Of a stretch of DNA of 6,125 nt, positions 1 through 5,571 are shown in pieces; the first letter of the stretch is position 1; each line of letters starts with the position of its first letter. Source of the DNA: Spirochaetales bacterium. GTDB lineage: Bacteria; Spirochaetota; Spirochaetia; Sphaerochaetales; Sphaerochaetaceae. The notes under the pieces were generated by a model. It was not told the DNA's origin, searched no databases, and saw only the letters and a program-made list of their open reading frames with translations. The stretch spans positions 1 through 6,125 of the forward strand of contig JAFVFA010000177.1 in NCBI GenBank assembly GCA_017475725.1, read 5' to 3'. Both the position numbers and the translations under genes were made by a program.

Positions 1-217
1 GCGACAGCATCGAGAAGAGCATCGTCACAAAGCCGTAGAGGCCCATTCCCGGTCCGTTTATCTTGGCCGTGGTGTTCGACACCACCGAAAGGTGGAAGGA
101 ATACCAGAGGAAGCACCAGACCATCGCTATCAGAGGTATTCTGTGCGGCTTTCTCTTGAGGGAGACCACAGTCTTTCTGATGAACTCCTTGAATCCGTTT
201 GTCTTCTTGTCACTCAT
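1..217 (-). CDS. Membrane protein of unknown function, 3' part missing
   Basis: The first 72 residues of a protein that runs off the left edge. The ATG at 217 is supported by AAGGAGG (228-234) and lies 2 bases after the ATPase stop, so it belongs to the same transcript. A strongly basic cytoplasmic N-terminus (MSDKKTNGFKEFIRK and SLKRKPHR) leads into a first span (about residues 28-44, IPLIAMVWCFLWYSFHL). A short polar segment with SNTTAKINGPGMG (47-59) follows, then the start of a second span (YGFVTMLFSMLS). It does not resemble the N-terminus of a standard permease. From memory, the SNTTAKI-G--MGL pattern occurs in uncharacterised membrane proteins next to MsmX-type ATPases in gut bacteria. 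Total length and number of spans cannot be determined here, and function is unknown. Confidence 0.85.
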   Translation of the reverse strand, partial: MSDKKTNGFKEFIRKTVVSLKRKPHRIPLIAMVWCFLWYSFHLSVVSNTTAKINGPGMGLYGFVTMLFSMLS

Positions 218-219
218 GG

Positions 220-1302
220 TCAGTTCCCCTCCTTGATGGCCACCGTGGTCTCCTTGTCGAAGAAGTGCATCCTCTTCGCCGCGACCTTTGCGATGTCACC
301 GTTTCTGTAGTTGCACCAGCCACGGAACTTGCATGTGATCCTGTCATGGTTGCCCTGGTCGTCGGACACGTGCCCGTGGACAAGGGTGTTCATCCCGAGG
401 TTCTCGTTCGTCATGACCTTCACAGGGATGTCGCCGCCCTCGACGAAGTCCTCAGGCCTGACGCCAAGCACAATGACCTTGCCCTGGTGGGCCGCAAGCG
501 TCCGCTTCTGTACGTCATCCAGACCAACGCTGAAGCCATCGCCCTGAAGCAAGTCTCCGCAGACCTTGACGTCGAAGAAGTTCATCGGAGGAAGGCCAAT
601 GAACGATGCCACGAACAGGTTGGCAGGATTGTCGTAGAGCTCAAGCGGTGTACCCACCTGCTGGACATGACCCATGGACATGCAGACTATCCTGTCAGCA
701 AGCGTCAGAGCTTCTGTCTGGTCGTGGGTAACGTAGAGCATTGTGGCCTTCAGCCTCTTGTGCAGAAGAAGGATCTCCCTTCTTGTGGAGCCTCTGAGCT
801 TTGCATCAAGGTTGGACAGCGGCTCGTCGAACAGGAAGACCTTCGGCGTTCTGACAATGGCTCTTCCCATCGCAACCCTCTGGCGCTGTCCGCCTGAAAG
901 CTGTGAAGGCTTCTTGTTCAGCTGCGTCGTCAGGTTCAGTATCTCCGCCGCGGCAAGGACCTTCTTGTGGATCACGTTCGGGTCCTCCTTCCTCAGCGTC
1001 AGGGAGAACGCCATGTTCTCGTAGACGGTCATGTGGCCGTACAGAGCGTAGTTCTGGAACACCATCGCCATGTCCCTGTCCTTTGCGGGCATCGTGGTGA
1101 TGTCCTTGCCGTCCAGAAGGAGCTTCCCGCTCGAGATGTCCTCAAGTCCTGCGACCATTCTCAAAGTGGTGGACTTGCCGCAGCCGGAAGGCCCGACAAA
1201 GACGATCAGCTCGCCGTCCTTGACATCCAGGTTGAAGTCGTAGACCGCCTGGACCTTGTTGTCATATATCTTGTCAAGATGCTCTAGAGTCAGGTTCGCC
1301 AT
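220..1302 (-). CDS. ugpC: ABC importer ATPase, MsmX/UgpC/MalK family
   Basis: Cytoplasmic ATPase that energises carbohydrate importers by docking on the permease EAA loops; 360 residues, normal for the family. The nucleotide-binding domain is intact: Walker A GPSGCGKST (37-45), Q-loop Gln83 in VFQNYALYGHM, signature LSGGQRQR (135-142), Walker B VFLFDE (155-160, catalytic Glu160), D-loop SNLD (163-166) and switch His193 in YVTHDQ. A C-terminal TOBE-type regulatory region begins near residue 240 and includes VLGVRPEDF (278-286). ATG at 1302 follows GGAGG (1308-1312) and overlaps the upstream stop. Where most relatives read LYPHM after the Q-loop, this protein has LYGHM. The symbol refers to the family name used by annotation pipelines and does not imply glycerol-3-phosphate as substrate; msmX would be equally suitable. 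Placement in the operon suggests a dedicated ATPase, although family members can serve several importers. Confidence 0.96.
   Translation of the reverse strand: MANLTLEHLDKIYDNKVQAVYDFNLDVKDGELIVFVGPSGCGKSTTLRMVAGLEDISSGKLLLDGKDITTMPAKDRDMAMVFQNYALYGHMTVYENMAFSLTLRKEDPNVIHKKVLAAAEILNLTTQLNKKPSQLSGGQRQRVAMGRAIVRTPKVFLFDEPLSNLDAKLRGSTRREILLLHKRLKATMLYVTHDQTEALTLADRIVCMSMGHVQQVGTPLELYDNPANLFVASFIGLPPMNFFDVKVCGDLLQGDGFSVGLDDVQKRTLAAHQGKVIVLGVRPEDFVEGGDIPVKVMTNENLGMNTLVHGHVSDDQGNHDRITCKFRGWCNYRNGDIAKVAAKRMHFFDKETTVAIKEGN
228..234 (-). promoter_or_regulatory. Ribosome binding site of the edge membrane protein
   Basis: AAGGAGG, within AAGGAGGGGAA, about 10 bases ahead of the ATG at 217. It lies inside the final codons of the ATPase gene. 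Confidence 0.75.
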
Positions 1303-1799
1303 CAGTCCCTCCTCTTCTCTTCACCGAGAGTTGCCATGTAGGCCTTCAGCGTGCGGCTTCTCTGGAGTCCGACGAATGCGCTTACAAGGCAGCAGACACC
1401 GGAGAGCACAAGGTAGACCACACAGCGCAGGAACACAGAAGTGGACATCACTATCTGGTCGACGCCGGAGATCTGGATTGTGGTTGTATGGGCCCTCATA
1501 GGGTAGATGAAGATTCTGATGAACTGGATGGCACCGAGCACGATCAGCAGATAGCTGAACTTCTCGTTGTAGGTCTTCACACCCTCGGAGGCCAGGAACC
1601 CGGCAAGAAGGAACACCAGGTTGTACAGGATGGAGGCCCCTATGAGGATGCTGTAGTAGTATGTGGATCTGTCCTGTCTGTACAGAAGGACGAAGAAGAA
1701 CACATCGAACAGAAGGGCCAGATAGCACAGGTTCGACGAGAACTTGTTCTTGATGTAGCGCATCCTGTCGACGGTGACGGGGTCATTTCTCTTTTTCAT
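1302..1799 (-). CDS. Small four-span membrane protein of unknown function linked to the importer
   Basis: A 165-residue protein with no assigned function. The ATG at 1799 overlaps the preceding stop (ATGA), and GGAGGTGA (1806-1813) lies 6 bases upstream, so the start is secure. A basic N-terminus (MKKRNDPVTVDRMRYIKNK) is followed by four hydrophobic spans at about residues 22-40, 48-70, 82-99 and 122-144, then a charged tail (KAYMATLGEEKRRD). Both ends are predicted cytoplasmic. The loop between spans 2 and 3 (ASEGVKTYNEK) is cytoplasmic. The loop between spans 3 and 4 (HTTTIQISGVDQIVMSTS) faces the periplasm and looks like a small extended structural element. Its stop overlaps the ATPase start by one base (TGATG), suggesting the two are made in fixed proportion. 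From memory it belongs to an undescribed family that accompanies such transporters; function is inferred only from context. No similarity to a permease EAA loop is seen, so it is not a channel subunit. Confidence 0.9.
   Translation of the reverse strand: MKKRNDPVTVDRMRYIKNKFSSNLCYLALLFDVFFFVLLYRQDRSTYYYSILIGASILYNLVFLLAGFLASEGVKTYNEKFSYLLIVLGAIQFIRIFIYPMRAHTTTIQISGVDQIVMSTSVFLRCVVYLVLSGVCCLVSAFVGLQRSRTLKAYMATLGEEKRRD
1308..1312 (-). promoter_or_regulatory. Ribosome binding site of the ATPase gene
   Basis: GGAGG, within GAGGAGGGA, 5 bases ahead of the ATG at 1302 and inside the end of the preceding coding region. Confidence 0.8.
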
Positions 1800-2380
1800 G
1801 CGACCTCACCTCCCTCAAGAAGTCTCCTCTCCTCCTTCATCAGGCTGATCTTCCAGAAGACGTTGAAGACCAGAAGGCAGACAGCGCAGATGCAGATCAG
1901 GAAGACGAAGTAGTGGACATCGAACCAGAAGGTCGACTCCGTGTACAGGTGCTTGAAGGTGGTTGCGAAGTTCCTTAGAGCCTCGAAGTCTATGGCCTTC
2001 CACTCAGCCCTGTACCTCTGGATATTGATATGCCCCCAGACCACGAAAGCCAGCGTGTAGACGCTGTAGAGGCAGACTGAGGCGTAGTTTGCGAAGTAGT
2101 ACTTCCTTCTCTTGTTTGTGTTCGTTATGAACAGGAGAACGGAAAGGAGCAGCATCACAATAGAGCCGCTGAGAAGCGACTTGTTGAAACCCTGCATGTG
2201 ATAGTAGACCTGTGAACCCTGGACGAACGTGGTGTCAGGGTCTGTCGGGTCCATCATTGTGAAATACAGTGCATCATAGAGGTCCGTCATGATCCCCAAT
2301 GCATAGATGAACACTAGAACGCTGGCGAATAGTGCAATCAAACAGAACACCTTCTGGAGCTGCATCTGCTTTTTGTACAT
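1796..2380 (-). CDS. Four-span membrane protein of unknown function linked to the importer
   Basis: A 194-residue protein with no assigned function. ATG at 2380 is chosen over an in-frame start at 2440 because AAAGGAGG (2385-2392) immediately precedes it, and the longer version would be read through an RNA hairpin. Four hydrophobic spans are visible, at about residues 11-31, 68-87, 96-117 and 154-176. Basic clusters in the N-terminus (MYKKQ), the middle loop (NTNKRRKYY) and the C-tail (KEERR) put both ends in the cytoplasm by the positive-inside rule. That leaves two periplasmic loops of about 36 residues each: 32-67 (containing MTDLYDALYFTMMDPTDPDT) and 118-153 (ending KHLYTESTFWFD). Span 4 holds three cysteines (163, 165, 168). 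Its stop overlaps the next start in an ATGA. From memory it resembles an uncharacterised family found beside LplB/YtcP importers; no fold is recognised. A role in the transporter is inferred from position only. Confidence 0.9.
   Translation of the reverse strand: MYKKQMQLQKVFCLIALFASVLVFIYALGIMTDLYDALYFTMMDPTDPDTTFVQGSQVYYHMQGFNKSLLSGSIVMLLLSVLLFITNTNKRRKYYFANYASVCLYSVYTLAFVVWGHINIQRYRAEWKAIDFEALRNFATTFKHLYTESTFWFDVHYFVFLICICAVCLLVFNVFWKISLMKEERRLLEGGEVA
1806..1813 (-). promoter_or_regulatory. Ribosome binding site of the 165-residue membrane protein
   Basis: GGAGGTGA with 6-base spacing to the ATG at 1799. It lies within the last codons of the preceding gene, which allows translational coupling through the ATGA overlap. 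Confidence 0.85.
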
Positions 2381-2384
2381 ATCC

Positions 2385-2392
2385 CCTCCTTT
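2385..2392 (-). promoter_or_regulatory. Ribosome binding site of the 194-residue membrane protein
   Basis: AAAGGAGG followed by GGAT and ATG (2380). This near-perfect anti-16S match places the start downstream of the intergenic stem-loop and excludes the in-frame upstream start at 2440. Confidence 0.88.
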
Positions 2393-2410
2393 GACAGGTT
2401 TGGTTAAATC

Positions 2411-2442
2411 CTGTGCAGCGGGCCCTGCAGCCCACTGCACAG
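2411..2442 (-). other. Intergenic RNA stem-loop after the binding-protein gene
   Basis: The arms CTGTGCAG and CTGCACAG are perfect inverted repeats. On the transcribed strand they continue through a U-G wobble and GGGC/GCCC, giving a continuous 13-bp stem with a 6-base loop (UGCAGG). It begins 20 bases after the stop at 2463. Only a weak T stretch (GATTTAACC) follows, so it is not a convincing full terminator. It is more likely a partial terminator or a 3' stabiliser of the binding-protein message, which would lower expression of the four downstream genes relative to the binding protein. Confidence 0.7.
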
Positions 2443-2462
2443 TTCGAAATCATGATCCGGAA

Positions 2463-4616
2463 TCAGAGAGAGTCGTAGAACTTGATGAGTCTTGACCACT
2501 GTGTCTGTCTGATCATCAGATACTGGGCTCCGCCCCACTCGCTTGAGACCTTCTGGGCCATCTGCTCTGCGCTTGTGACGCCTGTGACTGTGTAGCCCTT
2601 CTGTATCTGGTCAACCAGGACGCTGAACTTGCCCTTTGCCGTACCGAACTGCTGCTGCAGCTCTGTGTAGGTGTTGATGGAGTCAGCCTCGACTGTTGTT
2701 CCTGGAAGTGTGGTAGGAACGGATGTGTACCACATGTTGCCCTTCACGACTGCCAGCTCAGGATGCTTGACTGTTCCGAGACCGATGGCTGTGGAGATGT
2801 ATCCTGCACCTTCCTTTCCGATCTCGTGTGTGCACTGGTACTCGAATGCCTGGCTCTTGGCGAACGACAGGGTTGATCCGAGATAGTAGCGGGCGAAGTT
2901 GGTGTAGTTTCCGCTTGCCAGACTCCAGAGAAGCTCGTATGTCTCGTCAGCGATGACAGGCATCTGGTTTCCGTTGAAGTTGAATGTGACATAGCTTCCG
3001 TCAGCGTTGGTCTTGATGAATGCATCCGGACCATAGCTCATCAGGATCTGTCCCTCCGGGCTGAATGCCAGGTCGAAGAGAGCGAGTGCCGCATAGAGCT
3101 TGTTCTGGTCATCGCCGACACCCGGCTTGGAGATTGCCCATGCGTCTGTCTTGACTGAACGCCAGGACTCTGTGAATCTCATGTAGACGCCGTTTGCGTC
3201 CGTTCCGTCATACCAGCGTGCAACCGGGACCATGACAGCCATGTACTTCTCGCCGTTCTCGTTCTGGAGCTTCGTCTTGTTCAGGATGGTCTGTGTCTGG
3301 TTGTAGTCGTAGCTCATGAATCCGAGGTCGTTCTGGAGCATTGTCGATGATGACTCACCGGAAGCCTCCAGGAATGACTTGGAGATCAGTCCCTCAAGTG
3401 CCATTTCGCGCATTCTGTCGAGAGCCTTGTATGTGGCGACCTCGCTTCTTGCATCCTTGAGAGCACCGTCTGCATCGACATACAGGAACTCCTGCCTTGA
3501 CTCGAGACCGCGGACACCGAAGAGAGTGCCTGCGAATCTGTACAGGTCGACCTGTCTCTGGAGGTTCGAGTCCTCACGTGAGAAGAGGCCCTGGATGGAG
3601 TCTGTTCCGTTGAGTGTGTATGCATTGGCGACGACACATCTGAGCAGTGCGACAAGCTCGTCAGCATCCCATGCCGCATCCTGGCCGATGAAGAGGTTGG
3701 ACCTTGCTGTTCCGTAGTATCCGTTGTAGGCCTCATCGATGTAGGTTCTGAGCATGTTGACTGCCTGGACGCCGTTGACTGTTCCGGCTGAAAGGGCGGC
3801 GTTCATCTTTGCGACGATGTTTCCGGCCTTGTCGTAGTCCTTGGTCAGTGTCATTGTGGCTGTGCCCTGTGCGTTCGGTGTCTCGATGGCGACCTTGCCG
3901 CTTGTCGGCATGTACGGCTCGTAGACCGCAGCCTTCAGCTCGCCGCACTTCTCGGCGGAGAACTCACCCTCGCCGTCAAGAAGCTTCACGACCCAGTCCG
4001 TTCTCATGAGAGGCATTCTCTCGATGTCGTTGACACCATCGAAGTAAGGTGCGAAGTAGATGGCGCCGTTTGATGTGGAACCTGTGATCGAGAGCCTGAC
4101 GATCGGGTTGGCCTCGAGATAGGCCTTGAAGTTAGGCATCATGTCAAGGTAGTCGGCAATGTTGACCAGGCTTCCCTTTGCGCCGTACTCGTTGAGAGCC
4201 ACAGTGTTTCCTGAGAGCAGGTCGACCTCGTTCAGTCTCTCCTGCCAGTACTTGAACTCGTTTGTCGCGCTGTTGCCCTGGTACTTGTCCTCGATGACTA
4301 TGTTCAGTCTCTTCTGAACCTCGACCCAAGTCGGCTTCAGGTCACCTGCATGGTATGTGACACCAGCGAGTGTGATCCCCTCACCTGCGGTCTCGGCATC
4401 AAATGAGAGACCTGTCTTCTTGCTGTTGTATCCGGCAGCGATTCTAAGGACGGTTCCGTCAGCATATGAGAGGGTCTTGGCCTCTTCAGCTGCGGTCTGG
4501 GTCGTTGCGGCGGCTGGAGTCGTCGTCTCCTGGACAGCGATCTCGCCCTGACCACCGGCAACCAATGCGAACAATGCGAAGATTGCAAGCAATGAAACCA
4601 GAATTGTTTTCTTCAT
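2463..4616 (-). CDS. Large extracellular/periplasmic solute-binding protein of the ABC importer
   Basis: Substrate-binding protein delivering its ligand to the two permeases encoded upstream. ATG at 4616 is chosen because GGAGG (4623-4627) lies 6 bases upstream; a longer frame from TTG at 4640 would add eight residues ahead of a classic MKK signal-peptide start. The product is 717 residues, much longer than typical LplA-like proteins (roughly 400-560). Residues 1 to about 20-23 form a signal peptide (MKKTILVSLL, a hydrophobic core, then LVAGGQGE). There is no cysteine there, so no lipobox, and a soluble periplasmic product is likely. A Thr/Ala-rich linker follows (about 28-46). LplA-like features include WQERLNEVDLLSG, then LVNIADYLDMMPNFKAYLEANP (about 150-171), and an MRTDW element (204-208). 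The C-terminal half has WAISKPG and the lobe motif LALFDLAFSPEGQILMSYG (511-529). The middle portion (about 220-400, with ADELVALLRCVVANAYTL and LFGVRGLESR) accounts for much of the extra length. The family is sure; the ligand is unknown, probably an oligosaccharide. Confidence 0.94.
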   Translation of the reverse strand: MKKTILVSLLAIFALFALVAGGQGEIAVQETTTPAAATTQTAAEEAKTLSYADGTVLRIAAGYNSKKTGLSFDAETAGEGITLAGVTYHAGDLKPTWVEVQKRLNIVIEDKYQGNSATNEFKYWQERLNEVDLLSGNTVALNEYGAKGSLVNIADYLDMMPNFKAYLEANPIVRLSITGSTSNGAIYFAPYFDGVNDIERMPLMRTDWVVKLLDGEGEFSAEKCGELKAAVYEPYMPTSGKVAIETPNAQGTATMTLTKDYDKAGNIVAKMNAALSAGTVNGVQAVNMLRTYIDEAYNGYYGTARSNLFIGQDAAWDADELVALLRCVVANAYTLNGTDSIQGLFSREDSNLQRQVDLYRFAGTLFGVRGLESRQEFLYVDADGALKDARSEVATYKALDRMREMALEGLISKSFLEASGESSSTMLQNDLGFMSYDYNQTQTILNKTKLQNENGEKYMAVMVPVARWYDGTDANGVYMRFTESWRSVKTDAWAISKPGVGDDQNKLYAALALFDLAFSPEGQILMSYGPDAFIKTNADGSYVTFNFNGNQMPVIADETYELLWSLASGNYTNFARYYLGSTLSFAKSQAFEYQCTHEIGKEGAGYISTAIGLGTVKHPELAVVKGNMWYTSVPTTLPGTTVEADSINTYTELQQQFGTAKGKFSVLVDQIQKGYTVTGVTSAEQMAQKVSSEWGGAQYLMIRQTQWSRLIKFYDSL

Positions 4617-4622
4617 TTTCTT

Positions 4623-4627
4623 CCTCC
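4623..4627 (-). promoter_or_regulatory. Ribosome binding site of the solute-binding protein
   Basis: GGAGG followed by AAGAAA and ATG, with 6-base spacing. It lies inside the longer frame that starts at TTG 4640 and so decides in favour of the ATG at 4616. Confidence 0.88.
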
Positions 4628-4665
4628 ATTCGATCCCCAACAGGAATCATTTTGAATACGAAATA

Positions 4666-5556
4666 TCACTCCTTCACTCCACCTACGTTCACACCCTTGG
4701 CGAAATACTTCTGGATGAACGGGTAGATAATCAGGATAGGCACAATTGAGCAGACGATCAGAGCATAGATGACCGAATCCGAGGCGTATGCCTCGTTCCA
4801 GCCGGCCATGACCTCGGCGTCTGTGAACTCCTCGAGCTTCAGCCTGATGAAGACCATCAGAGGATGCTCGTTCGAGTTGGATATCATCTGGCGGGCCCAG
4901 AAGTATCCGTTCCATCTGGAGATCCCGAAGAACAGTGCGACGGTGGCAATCGTCGACTTGCTCATCGGGATGTAGACCTTCGAAAGGACCTGGAACTCGG
5001 TGGCTCCGTCCACTATCGCAGCCTCCTCAATCTCCGAAGGCACGTTCTCGAAGGCGTTTCTCAGAAGGATGATGTTCATGGCGGCCATACCCATGGCGAT
5101 GATGACAAGCCACTTCTCATCCATGATCCCGATGCTGTTGAACACCTTCTTTGTGCTCAGGTAGTTGAGGTACTGGGGCACGATTCCCGCAGAGAACCAC
5201 ATGGTGAACACCAGGAAGAAGTTGAAGGTCTTCCTGAACAGGAGCCTCTTCTTGGACAGCGCATAGGCACCAAGGATGGAGTATCCCAGAGCCCAGATCG
5301 TTCCGTAGAGGGTTATGAACAGTGTGTTCGAGTACGAGTTCCAGAACATGTTGTTGCTGAACATGGAGCGGAAAGCCTCGAACTGGATGTCCTTAGGCAG
5401 GAGGACCACCCTTGAATACTCGACTGCGTCCTTGCCGCTTATGGCCGCCGATATGGCGAACAGGAACGGGTACAGGCACATGATCGAGAACATTGTGAGG
5501 AAAAGGTAGCTGATGATCTTGAAAATCAGCTCGGAAGTCTCAAGTCTTCTCTTCAT
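4666..5556 (-). CDS. ABC importer permease, LplC/YtcP-like (CUT1 class)
   Basis: Second inner-membrane permease of the importer, complete at 296 residues, which is the normal length for LplC/YtcP proteins. The start is taken as ATG at 5556, not the GTG at 5565, because the ribosome binding site GGAGGTG (5563-5569) overlaps that GTG and sits 6 bases from the ATG. The N-terminus has a basic stretch (MKRRLE) followed by a first membrane span at about residues 11-37 containing the family-typical CLYPFLF. Further hydrophobic spans are near 78-100, 110-125, 148-166, 201-213 and 260-280. The EAA motif EAAIVDGATEFQVLSKVYIP lies at residues 178-197 and would contact the ATPase. The C-terminus, QKYFAKGVNVGGVKE, is typical of this family. 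It is followed 49 bases later by the binding-protein gene. Sugar or oligosaccharide transport is the family expectation; the exact substrate is unknown. Confidence 0.95.
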   Translation of the reverse strand: MKRRLETSELIFKIISYLFLTMFSIMCLYPFLFAISAAISGKDAVEYSRVVLLPKDIQFEAFRSMFSNNMFWNSYSNTLFITLYGTIWALGYSILGAYALSKKRLLFRKTFNFFLVFTMWFSAGIVPQYLNYLSTKKVFNSIGIMDEKWLVIIAMGMAAMNIILLRNAFENVPSEIEEAAIVDGATEFQVLSKVYIPMSKSTIATVALFFGISRWNGYFWARQMISNSNEHPLMVFIRLKLEEFTDAEVMAGWNEAYASDSVIYALIVCSIVPILIIYPFIQKYFAKGVNVGGVKE

Positions 5557-5562
5557 CTCCAC

Positions 5563-5569
5563 CACCTCC
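5563..5569 (-). promoter_or_regulatory. Ribosome binding site of the LplC-like permease
   Basis: GGAGGTG, 6 bases ahead of the ATG at 5556. It overlaps the alternative GTG start at 5565, which rules that GTG out. Confidence 0.85.
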
Positions 5570-5571
5570 CA

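Noticed and set aside
199..897. Long plus-strand open frame (232 residues) opposite the ATPase gene
   Set aside because: It mirrors an intact, motif-rich ATPase on the minus strand, shows no recognisable domain, and is explained by codon bias leaving few antisense stops.
1488..1913. Plus-strand open frame spanning two membrane protein genes
   Set aside because: It is antisense to two genes with strong ribosome binding sites and coherent membrane topology, and has no family resemblance.
2391..2396. TTGACA on the plus strand, resembling a -35 box
   Set aside because: There is no -10 box at suitable spacing and no plus-strand gene; the bases overlap the region just upstream of a ribosome binding site on the other strand.
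4632..4648. Possible hairpin (GATTCC/GGGATC, loop of 5) just upstream of the binding-protein ribosome binding site
   Set aside because: Only 6 bp including a G-U pair; too weak to claim as a regulatory structure from one sequence.
4864..5415. Long plus-strand open frame (183 residues) opposite the LplC-like permease
   Set aside because: It is antisense to a clearly conserved permease; its charged, low-hydrophobicity composition is typical of a shadow frame.
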